Counted from the first letter of the stretch, positions 4,537 through 11,037 are shown. The stretch: 11,073 nt of DNA from JBASEY01 sp049652745 (GCA_049652745.1 JBASEY010000040.1:1-11073); one strand, 5' to 3'. The notes: generated by a model not told the origin, from the sequence alone. Made by a program: numbers and translations.

Positions 4537-6275
4537 CAACGTCCTCCACCGCTGACGCATGCGCTGTGACAGGCGCTGTGGCACGCACTGTGACAGGCGC
4601 TGTGACACGCGCTGTGACAAGCATTATGGCAGGCGTTATGGCAAGCGGCATGGCAGGCTTTGATCCCCGAAATAGCCGTCTGAGACGTATAGTCCGCAAA
4701 TGTGACGTTGTCGGGGTTGACTTCCAAAGATCGTTCGAAAGGCTGTCGGATTTGATCCCGGCTAAAATGGTCCTGGAATCCATAGTGGTGATGATAATAC
4801 CACATCCATCCGCCTACCGGATCGTCCTCAACCTTCTTGGTAGGATCCTGTTCTTCATCGAGAAACGCCTCCGCTATCTGTTTGTACCAGTATTTCCGAG
4901 TCGCCTCGACATCACAGTCCCACGTCTTCTGCTGCGTATTGTCCACCATCGCCTGCATCATATCCGTCAATTCTTTTTCACTGAATTTCCCGTCATCGCT
5001 GGCGGCATTGAACATCATCCGCTCATACACACCAAGATTGGCTAAAGGGGTGGGAAGAGATGTCGGTATTTCCACAAACAAAGGATCGTTGTTGATCAAT
5101 TTCAACATGTTTCGTGCCAGTAACTGAGACAATACCGTCGAAAAAATAGCTTTATACGGTACCCCGATGAACACCGCCGCTTCGATTGGATCGAGATCTC
5201 TCGCGATTTTCCCGTCTTTTCGGAATGAAGCCAGTTCCAATTTCGGTGGCTCCCAATCGTTGCGCAGCCAAGTGATATCATCCAGACCTTTTTGTGCCTT
5301 GATCATCGACAGGTGTTTCCTGGAGGCGGTAAACACTCCGGCCGATCCCAACATCGACAGTAATACTCCCAGCACCATCCGCGTAAATGAGCTCGACGAT
5401 CCGGTAACAGGCTCCATAATACCCAACAGATTGAGAATGGTCCCCAATTTACCCCCAGGAGCTCGTGTCGCAAGTTGCCAGACATCGATATCAGAAGGCT
5501 TACCCGGCTGATATTCCTCGGTTGTAAGTGTCGATAAGCTCTCAAATACCGCTGAATCGATGTACTGTTGAATCGCGAAATGGTAGCGGGTAGGAATTTT
5601 GTTTTTATGCAACTGAACCTGAACGACGTTTTTACCTCCCCGATCCGTCGTTTTATAATCGATCAAATAATTCTCGTTCATGAATTTTTCAGTGGCGAAC
5701 CCATTGGCAAGCAGCGTTTTTTCGACTGATTCCCTGTCGCCGGGACCGCTGTGCTCCAGTGGATACGTTATCCTGACAGTGTAGTGATCCAATGCCTGAT
5801 CCCACTCCGTCGGCGCCCAATGAAACACGATCAGCTCCCGGCCGTCATCCGTCACTGTCCTGGCCAGATAACCCGCTTTTCCCATATCGGCTGCAAATCG
5901 AAATCGATACGTCAGCTCCTTGTCATAGGTCTTTTGATCGTTCGCTAAAATAATATCATACGTGCCGGTTTTCACTTTCGTGATGTCCAGCTTGTAAGTT
6001 TTGCCCGATCCTTCGATAGCCCAGGCATTTTCTTTATCAAATATCGGCACCAGTCGGTCCAGACCGGAAAAGTAAAACCCTATAAAAGGTGTCTCCAAAA
6101 TACGCCACCTGACAACATATTCAATTACAGCGTTTCCATCTTCAAACAACTGGACATCGACTTCTGTAAACTCAATTTTACCCCGTCCCGCCAAGACCGG
6201 CCGATCGGTCACACAAAAAAATGCCGCCGTCCACAGAATCGTTATCGTGATTTTTCTGAGAAACACCTTCATCAT
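4536..6275 (-). CDS. DUF2207-like membrane protein with C-terminal (Ala-Cys-His-x)9 tail
   Basis: The product has 579 residues from ATG at 6275, with GGGAGG (6286-6281) 5 nt upstream; the longer TTG start at 6293 lacks this support. Residues 1-30 are a signal peptide (MMKVFLRK, hydrophobic core, VLAG). Residues ~33-295 form a beta-rich ectodomain of the DUF2207 type (EVDVQLFEDGNAVIEYVVRW). One TM segment spans ~299-317, followed by positive charges (SRKH, KAQK), so the rest should be cytoplasmic. A helical domain with LDPIEAAVFIGVPYKAIF (361-378) follows, then an aromatic/His patch (WMWYYHHH, 490-497). Residues 540-575 are nine tetrapeptides: ACHA, ACHN, ACHN, five ACHS, then ACVS, ending in GGGR. 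The tail thus has 9 Cys and 8 His in 36 residues. It is the likely target of the adjacent radical SAM enzyme, or a metal site. The C-terminal domain recalls tail-bearing membrane-protein families I remember from radical SAM loci, but I could not verify a match. Confidence 0.85.
   Translation of the reverse strand: MMKVFLRKITITILWTAAFFCVTDRPVLAGRGKIEFTEVDVQLFEDGNAVIEYVVRWRILETPFIGFYFSGLDRLVPIFDKENAWAIEGSGKTYKLDITKVKTGTYDIILANDQKTYDKELTYRFRFAADMGKAGYLARTVTDDGRELIVFHWAPTEWDQALDHYTVRITYPLEHSGPGDRESVEKTLLANGFATEKFMNENYLIDYKTTDRGGKNVVQVQLHKNKIPTRYHFAIQQYIDSAVFESLSTLTTEEYQPGKPSDIDVWQLATRAPGGKLGTILNLLGIMEPVTGSSSSFTRMVLGVLLSMLGSAGVFTASRKHLSMIKAQKGLDDITWLRNDWEPPKLELASFRKDGKIARDLDPIEAAVFIGVPYKAIFSTVLSQLLARNMLKLINNDPLFVEIPTSLPTPLANLGVYERMMFNAASDDGKFSEKELTDMMQAMVDNTQQKTWDCDVEATRKYWYKQIAEAFLDEEQDPTKKVEDDPVGGWMWYYHHHYGFQDHFSRDQIRQPFERSLEVNPDNVTFADYTSQTAISGIKACHAACHNACHNACHSACHSACHSACHSACHSACVSGGGR
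4542..4547 (-). promoter_or_regulatory. Ribosome binding site GGAGGA inside the last codons of the tail gene
   Basis: GGA-GGA encodes two of the three Gly residues that end the tail and serves as the Shine-Dalgarno site for the radical SAM gene, 5 nt before its ATG. The Gly-Gly-Gly-Arg ending may therefore reflect a ribosome site as much as a protein need. Together with the TGATG overlap, it fixes the start of the downstream gene at 4536. Confidence 0.85.
4551..4658 (-). repeat. In-frame 12-bp tandem repeat encoding (Ala-Cys-His-x)9
   Basis: Nine 12-base units cover 108 bases within the tail gene. Codons vary between units without changing the peptide: Ala uses GCC, GCT, GCG and GCA; Cys uses TGC and TGT; His uses CAT and CAC; Ser uses AGC and AGT. 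Few units are identical at DNA level, so the array is not a fresh slippage product and seems selected for the peptide. Only the fourth position drifts by unit (Ala, Asn, Asn, then Ser), and the last unit has Val in place of His. Confidence 0.92.
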
Positions 6276-6533
6276 CTCAGCCTCCCACCTCAAGGGTTTT
6301 GATCAATATACGACAAACTCCCCGAAATATCGACAGACATCAAATCAATTTCGAGATTACCACTGACATTTTTATTTGATGAATAGGAGCGTTTTTTGCG
6401 CTATACTTTTGTCTCTTGGCAAGACTTTCAGTTGTGAAAGTGCTTTCGTCAAGACTGTAACTGATTGTCAATTATGGTTTTATTAACTTTTTAACTCTGT
6501 AACCCGTTATAGAGATGAAGGAGAAGCGGCGCT
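6276..6533. promoter_or_regulatory. Divergent intergenic region between the radical SAM and redox operons
   Basis: This is the only space from which both operons can be transcribed, so it should hold two outward promoters. For the plus-strand operon, TATACT at 6402-6407 is a near-ideal -10, but the nearest -35 (TTGATG at 6376-6381) is 20 bases away, which is long. A second TTGTCA at 6465-6470 lacks a good -10. For the minus-strand operon, TATATT (6310-6305) is a plausible -10 without a clear -35. Because both promoters are only partly consensus, an activator or alternative sigma factor is possible. The ribosome site for the plus operon is AAGGAG at 6518-6523, 10 nt before the ATG. Confidence 0.45.
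6415..6456 (+). promoter_or_regulatory. Candidate operator: hairpin framed by two CAAGACT repeats
   Basis: CAAGACT occurs at 6420-6426 and 6450-6456, exactly 30 bases apart. Between them, CTTTCA (6425-6430) and TGAAAG (6435-6440) form a perfect 6-bp stem with a GTTG loop. Overlapping this, TTGTGAAAG (6432-6440) faces CTTTCGTCAA (6443-6452), an imperfect inverted repeat. CTTG-G-CAAG (6415-6423) is a further small palindrome. The cluster begins 8 bases past the best -10 (6402-6407), so it could be an operator at the transcription start or an RNA leader hairpin. The outer arms recall the Rex (NADH-sensing) site TTGTGAA-n4-TTCACAA, which would suit an NADH-linked operon, but the spacing and right arm deviate. 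Confidence 0.4.
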
Positions 6534-6995
6534 ATGCCGTATTCGTATTTAAAGCACTTATCCTGTGAGCGCGAAAATCTTGTCAAAGCGCTCCAGCTTG
6601 TCCAGAAACATGAGGGATACGTGTCCAATGAGGCGATCGAAGCGGTGGCCGGGCATTGCGGTGTAGAGGCGGTCGAAGTGGAGGGTGTGACCAGTTTTTA
6701 TCCGCAGCTCAGACGTTCCAAACTCGGCAAATTCACCATCAGCATTTGTGACGGATCCGCCTGTCATATCAAAGGCTCCAACCTGATTGCTCGATGGCTT
6801 TATGACGAGTTGGGGATAACGTCGGGGCAAACGACATCGGACGGCCTGTTCAGCTTGACCACCGTCGCCTGCCTGGGCTGCTGCACGTTGGCCCCCGTCA
6901 TAGCCGTCAACCAGGATATTCACGGCTATCTGAACCGCAAAAAGCTTCTGAGCGTCCTTCAAATCTATCGTAAACTGGCGGAACTGTCATCGTGA
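6534..6995 (+). CDS. NuoE-like [2Fe-2S] thioredoxin-fold subunit
   Basis: The product has 153 residues, the usual length for NuoE/HydC/HndA-type subunits. An N-terminal helical part (about 10-55, with EGYVSNEAIEAVA and VEGVTSFYPQL typical of the family) precedes a thioredoxin-like ferredoxin domain. That domain has the four cluster ligands C72-x4-C77 (CDGSACH) and C113-x3-C117 (CLGCC, followed by TLAP). The domain passes electrons between the NuoF-type flavin subunit and the rest of a soluble complex. AAGGAG (6518-6523) is the ribosome site. The stop overlaps the next start by four bases (GTGA), which implies coupled translation in equal amounts. It is the first gene of the redox operon. The family name is secure; which complex it serves follows from the neighbours. 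Confidence 0.93.
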   Translation: MPYSYLKHLSCERENLVKALQLVQKHEGYVSNEAIEAVAGHCGVEAVEVEGVTSFYPQLRRSKLGKFTISICDGSACHIKGSNLIARWLYDELGITSGQTTSDGLFSLTTVACLGCCTLAPVIAVNQDIHGYLNRKKLLSVLQIYRKLAELSS

Positions 6996-8698
6996 TCAAA
7001 CGGATAAAAATCGGTTGTGGAAGCTGTGGTATCGCCGCGGGCGCCGCCACCGTCCGGGACGCGCTTCGTCAGCGCGTCGAATCGATCCCTGTGGTCGAAG
7101 TGGGATGTATCGGTCAGTGTTACGCCGAACCGATCGTGGAAGTCGAAACGGACAAAGGCTCCTACTGGTACAGTCATGTCAAACCGACAAAAGAACACTT
7201 GGACGCAGTCGTCGCCTGTAGTGACTATCTTCGTTTCGATCCAACCGAAATGCGTGGTGAACTTGAAACACTTTTGGTGTCGAAGCTCGCCGGGCGCATT
7301 GTTCCGACCGATCTGCATGAATATATGCAATTCGGTGGTTTTAATGCACTGAAACAGGCTCTGACCATGTCGCCGGAAAACGTTATTCAAATCGTCACTG
7401 ATTCAGGATTGCGCGGACGCGGCGGCGGCGGATTCCCGACCGGGGCCAAATGGTCGCTGCTGGCCGCTAAAACCCATCAGCCGAAAGTGCTGATCTGTAA
7501 CGCCGACGAAGGTGATCCAGGCGCTTTCATGGATCGCTCCATCATGGAATCCGTTCCGTTCCAAATACTGGAGGGCATGTTCATCGCCGCTCATGCAACC
7601 GGCGCAACACAACTGATTATCTATTGCCGAACGGAGTATCCTCTGGCGATTCAACGGATGACGGCCGCGATCGACGAGCTGAAAAAAGTCGGTTTGAACA
7701 TCATCGACGGCAAGGCGCTCGACGTCGTGATCAAAGAGGGCGCCGGCGCATTTGTCTGCGGCGAAGAAACAGCATTGATTCATTCGCTGGAAGGTAAACG
7801 CGGCATACCCCGTTACAGGCCGCCTTATCCCACCGATACCGGTTTTCGAGGCTTGCCGACGCTTATCAACAACGTGGAAACATTCGCCACCATCCCTGTG
7901 ATCATCAGAATGGGAGCGGATGAATTCCGCAAGATCGGCACGAAAAAGAGTCCGGGCACGAAGATATTCGCGTTGGCCGGCGATATCGAACGGCCCGGGT
8001 TGATCGAAGTTCCCATCGGCACCACGATCGCCGACGTCGTTTACACGGTCGGAGGCGCTGAACCGAGCAGCGTCAAAGCCGTACTGATCGGCGGCCCTTC
8101 CGGAGTCTGTGTGCCGGCGGATCGATTCGATGCCGCGATCGATTACGATTCTTTAAACAATTTGGGTGCGATCATGGGTTCCGGCGGCCTGATCGTTATC
8201 GGAAACCGCTGCATGGTGGAAACCGCTCGGTATTTTCTGGAGTTTACCTCACGTGAAAGCTGCGGAAAATGCACGTTTTGTAGAATTGGCTCAACACGAA
8301 TGCTGGAAATCCTGGAGCGCATCACCAGCGGCCAAGGTGAACCGAGAGATATTCCTCTTCTGGAGGATCTGGGCGAAAAAATCCAAAAAGGTTCCCTGTG
8401 CGGGCTGGGTCAAACCGCACCGAATCCGGTGTTGTCGACGCTTCGGTTTTTCAGGGATGAATATATCGCTCACGTTGAACACCACACGTGTCCCGCAATG
8501 GATTGCTCGCCGTTGGTCAAAGTCTTTTTAGACAAGAACCAATGTATCAAATGCGGGCTGTGTATCCGGGTCTGCCCTGTCGATGCGATCGAAGACGATT
8601 TTGTCGTCGACAACGAGATTTGTGTGCGGTGCAACTCCTGTATCGAAATCTGCCCGAGAAAAGCGATTCGTAGAGCCAGCATCGTTATGGTTCGTTAA
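6992..8698 (+). CDS. NuoF/HydB-like NADH-binding FMN iron-sulfur subunit
   Basis: The product has 568 residues from a GTG start that overlaps the upstream TGA. Domains in order: a short [2Fe-2S] thioredoxin-like domain (1-80; C9, C12, C39, C43, with VGCIGQCYAEP); the NuoF flavin domain with GLRGRGGGGFPTGAKW (139-154, FMN) and NADEGDPGAFMDR (170-182, NADH); an SLBB-type domain (about 325-375); the NuoF C-terminal [4Fe-4S] site C424-x2-C427-x2-C430 with C470; and a two-cluster ferredoxin domain (C518, C521, C524, C528 and C544, C547, C550, C554). This full layout matches HydB of bifurcating hydrogenases, HndC, and related transhydrogenase or formate dehydrogenase subunits, and is longer than complex I NuoF (about 440 residues). 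It should oxidise or reduce NAD(H) with FMN in the cytoplasm. Its TAA is followed directly by the next gene's ATG. Confidence 0.93.
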   Translation: MIKRIKIGCGSCGIAAGAATVRDALRQRVESIPVVEVGCIGQCYAEPIVEVETDKGSYWYSHVKPTKEHLDAVVACSDYLRFDPTEMRGELETLLVSKLAGRIVPTDLHEYMQFGGFNALKQALTMSPENVIQIVTDSGLRGRGGGGFPTGAKWSLLAAKTHQPKVLICNADEGDPGAFMDRSIMESVPFQILEGMFIAAHATGATQLIIYCRTEYPLAIQRMTAAIDELKKVGLNIIDGKALDVVIKEGAGAFVCGEETALIHSLEGKRGIPRYRPPYPTDTGFRGLPTLINNVETFATIPVIIRMGADEFRKIGTKKSPGTKIFALAGDIERPGLIEVPIGTTIADVVYTVGGAEPSSVKAVLIGGPSGVCVPADRFDAAIDYDSLNNLGAIMGSGGLIVIGNRCMVETARYFLEFTSRESCGKCTFCRIGSTRMLEILERITSGQGEPRDIPLLEDLGEKIQKGSLCGLGQTAPNPVLSTLRFFRDEYIAHVEHHTCPAMDCSPLVKVFLDKNQCIKCGLCIRVCPVDAIEDDFVVDNEICVRCNSCIEICPRKAIRRASIVMVR

Positions 8699-10792
8699 AT
8701 GGAGATTGACGTGAGTTTTGTCACATTGCGTATCGACAATAAAGAGGTTTCAGTTCCGGACGGCAGCACGATTCTGGATGCCGCTCGGAAACTGGGTATC
8801 GACATACCGACATTTTGTTTCAACAAAGATCTGCCACCATTGACATCGTGTTTTGTCTGTGTTGTCAAGGATATGAAAACCGGTCGATTTCTTCCGTCCT
8901 GTTCGGCACCTGCGAAGGCCAACATGGAAATTGACGCCGACGGCGACGAGGTGCGTGATATGCGCCGGACGGCTCTGGAACTGCTGTTGAGTGAACATAC
9001 TGGAGACTGTGAAGCGCCGTGCACGCTGGCCTGCCCGGCTCATGCCAGGGTCGAAGAATATGTTCAGGCCGGCCGAAGAGGTGATCTGCTGGAAGCGTTG
9101 AAAATCGCCAAAGAACGTATTCCGCTGCCATTGTCTATCGGCCGGGTCTGCCCGCGGTTTTGTGAAAAAGCGTGTCGCCGTCAGGTTTTGGATAACCCGG
9201 TGGCCATAAACGATTTCAAACGGCTTTCCGCCGATATGTATTACGATGAGTACATGGAAAATTGTCTGCCTTTGACAGGAAAGAAAGTCGGTATCGTCGG
9301 CACCGGGCCTGCCGGATTGGCAACGGCTTACTTTCTGAGGCTTCAAGGTGTCGCTTCCGATCTGTTCGATATGATGCCGGAGCCCGGCGGTATGCTGCGG
9401 TATGGTATCCCTGAACACCGGCTGCCCAAAAAAATCCTGGATCGGGAACTGGCGCATTTTGAAAAGATGGGAGGTATCCGGATTTTCTGCAACCAAAAAT
9501 TGGGGGAACAGATCGATCTTGAAACGCTTCAGAAAGATTATGATGCTGTCGTGATCTGTGTCGGCAGTTGGAAATCCTCCTCGGCCCATCTGGAAGGCGA
9601 AGATCTGGCCATAGAAGGTATTCGGTTTCTGGAAAACCTGGCTTTGAATAATTGGAAAGGTCAAAACCCCGGAAAGACTATCGTTATCGGCGGCGGCAAC
9701 ACGGCGATGGACTGTCTTCGGTCGGCCGTCCGTTTGGGTTCCGACGACGTTATCTGTTTTTATCGTCGAACGGAAAAGGAGATGCCCGCTGAAAAAATCG
9801 AATATCGCGAAGCGCTCGAAGAGGGTGTTCGGTTCGAATTTCTGGTTGCGCCGACAAAACTGCGTGAAGAGAACGGTCGCAAGGTATTGACGTGCTCGCG
9901 AATGAAGCTCGGTGATCCTGATGTGTCTGGACGACGCCGACCGATCCCGATCGAGGGCAGTGAATTTGAGGTCGTCGCCGATACCGTCATCGCTGCAATC
10001 GGTCAAAAGACGGCGGCTCCGGAAGGTATCCCGACCAACCGCTGGGGTGATATCGATGCATCGACAAAAGACGGATCGATCGGTGACAAATTGATATTTG
10101 CCGCTGGTGACTGTGTATCAGGACCAGCGACGGTCGTCGAAGCTGTGGCTTCGGGCCGACGTGCCGCGATGGGTGTTCTGGCGCGCTTCGCCGGAACAAC
10201 TTATGAAGACCCTCAGGAATGGAACATTTCCAGGGGGCATCCGAATTTCGTCGCACCGGATGACCTTGTCATCATCGAGCCGATCAGTCAATCCAATCGG
10301 ACGCCGCAGCGTTTGATACCGATCGAAGAGCGAAAAACCACGTTCAACGAAGTCGCTTACACTTTCACTGTGGAAGAGATCATGGCGGAAGGTGAACGAT
10401 GTATTCAGTGTTCGTGTCTGGAAAAAACGAACTGCAAACTGCGAAAAGCCAGTGGGGAGTATCAGGCACGCAGCGATCGGTTCACCGGCAGAAAGAAAAA
10501 GTATCCGATCGATACCCGTCATCCGTATGTGGTATTGGAACCCGATAAGTGTATTAAATGCGGTTTGTGTATTCTGGCCAGTAAAGAACACTTGAATAAA
10601 AGCATCTTGAGTTTCATGGATCGAGGCTTTTCGACTCGCATCGATACGGCTTTCAGCCGGGAGCTTGCGATCGGTTTAGAGGAAGCGAAGATCATCGTCG
10701 AGATCTGTCCGACTGCGGCATTGAGCTTCAAAAAAACCACACAACGATTGCTGAACGGCGCGCTTTGTGAGCGCTTCAGTGCTGAGTCCTGA
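8699..10792 (+). CDS. [2Fe-2S]-GltD/NfnB-like NAD(P)H oxidoreductase subunit with extra Fe-S domains
   Basis: The product has 697 residues. Domains: a NuoG/HndD-type [2Fe-2S] ferredoxin (C40, C51, C54, C68); the GltD/dihydropyrimidine-dehydrogenase Fe-S helical domain (C104, C108, C112; C151, C155, C159); FAD binding at GIVGTGPAGLATAY (198-211); nucleotide binding at VIGGGNTAMD (329-338) followed by YRRTEKEMPA (355-364), where the Arg pair suggests NADPH; FAD closure at AAGDC (468-472); and a C-terminal region with CIQCSC...C (568-579), CIKCGLC (618-624) and C670. This combination resembles the NfnB-like subunit of Sporomusa-type Nfn and Geobacter SfrB-like proteins. No glutamate synthase large subunit is nearby, so GltD function is unlikely. 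The ATG abuts the upstream stop, but GTG at 8711 has GGAG (8701-8704) 6 nt ahead and may be the true start. The last few residues are encoded by an intergenic-type repeat. Confidence 0.9.
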   Translation: MEIDVSFVTLRIDNKEVSVPDGSTILDAARKLGIDIPTFCFNKDLPPLTSCFVCVVKDMKTGRFLPSCSAPAKANMEIDADGDEVRDMRRTALELLLSEHTGDCEAPCTLACPAHARVEEYVQAGRRGDLLEALKIAKERIPLPLSIGRVCPRFCEKACRRQVLDNPVAINDFKRLSADMYYDEYMENCLPLTGKKVGIVGTGPAGLATAYFLRLQGVASDLFDMMPEPGGMLRYGIPEHRLPKKILDRELAHFEKMGGIRIFCNQKLGEQIDLETLQKDYDAVVICVGSWKSSSAHLEGEDLAIEGIRFLENLALNNWKGQNPGKTIVIGGGNTAMDCLRSAVRLGSDDVICFYRRTEKEMPAEKIEYREALEEGVRFEFLVAPTKLREENGRKVLTCSRMKLGDPDVSGRRRPIPIEGSEFEVVADTVIAAIGQKTAAPEGIPTNRWGDIDASTKDGSIGDKLIFAAGDCVSGPATVVEAVASGRRAAMGVLARFAGTTYEDPQEWNISRGHPNFVAPDDLVIIEPISQSNRTPQRLIPIEERKTTFNEVAYTFTVEEIMAEGERCIQCSCLEKTNCKLRKASGEYQARSDRFTGRKKKYPIDTRHPYVVLEPDKCIKCGLCILASKEHLNKSILSFMDRGFSTRIDTAFSRELAIGLEEAKIIVEICPTAALSFKKTTQRLLNGALCERFSAES

Positions 10793-10800
10793 GTGCTGAG
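10778..10800 (+). repeat. Direct repeat AGTGCTGAG that contains the stop codon
   Basis: AGTGCTGAG occurs at 10778-10786 and 10792-10800, period 14, joined by TCCTG. The stop codon TGA of the flavoprotein gene (10790-10792) falls between and into the copies. From memory, strings of this kind occur as intergenic repeats in several bacterial genomes. The C-terminal Ser-Ala-Glu-Ser is thus repeat-derived. Confidence 0.75.
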
Positions 10801-10821
10801 TTGGGGATTTTCATTTGATTT

Positions 10822-10945
10822 TAGTTAGTGAGTTTTCCTAGTAAAACTAGAAGACTATAAATACTGAATTCCAATACTTGGTGATTGGACATTGGATATA
10901 GAAACTCCTACCCCTCACCCCTTACGCCTCATCCCTCTCTTTTCA
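10822..10945 (-). repeat. Right copy of the diverged inverted repeat pair
   Basis: Its reverse complement carries the blocks seen at 950-1093 in the same order. Within it, AGTTTT (10831-10836) and AAAACT (10843-10848) form a 6-bp stem with a CCTAGT loop. This could weakly terminate the redox operon transcript, but no U-run follows. The stretch 10901-10940 is pyrimidine-rich (CCCCTCACCCC type). No coding potential is seen. Confidence 0.5.
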
Positions 10946-10998
10946 ACCTGAAGTCCGCGTTTTATAGTAACTAGGCGCAAAAAACCTTGAAAAACATG

Positions 10999-11027
10999 TT
11001 GACAATGTTTTCAATAATAGTTATCAT
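10999..11027 (+). promoter_or_regulatory. Strong sigma-70-type promoter for a gene beyond the right edge
   Basis: A perfect -35 (TTGACA, 10999-11004), a 17-base spacer and TATCAT (11022-11027, one mismatch to TATAAT) make this the best promoter in the window. Transcription would start near 11034. An AGGA at 11062-11065 followed by AAAAAATAT to the edge suggests a start codon at or just past 11072, which would give a leader of about 40 nt. The gene itself is not visible. Confidence 0.7.
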
Positions 11028-11037
11028 TGATAACTAT
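11017..11037. promoter_or_regulatory. 21-bp palindromic operator overlapping the -10 box
   Basis: Two perfect 10-base arms (ATAGTTATCA and TGATAACTAT) meet around a single central T. The -10 hexamer lies inside the left arm and centre, so a bound dimer would block polymerase. The AT-rich TTATCA/TGATAA words recall metal-responsive repressor sites (Fur or DtxR families), but the arm order is not the standard Fur box, so the regulator is unknown. Confidence 0.65.

Noticed and set aside
4551..4658. CRISPR-like array
   Set aside because: Units are 12 bp, contiguous without spacers, and in frame with a conserved peptide.
4497..5045. Open frame on the plus strand rich in Thr/Val/Ala, and a similar minus-strand frame at 4451-4783
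   Set aside because: Both are opened by the 12-bp period of the Cys/His repeat and overlap two well-supported genes.
8750..10006. Long (418-codon) open frame antisense to the GltD/NfnB-like gene
   Set aside because: It mirrors a strongly supported flavoprotein gene, shows no domain I recognise, and is a usual shadow in Arg/Asp-rich coding DNA.
6534..10792. Bifurcating [FeFe] hydrogenase (HydABC) or complex I fragment
   Set aside because: No H-cluster subunit is present. The third gene is a GltD-like flavoprotein, not HydA or NuoG, and the NuoF protein has HydB-type extra domains that complex I lacks.
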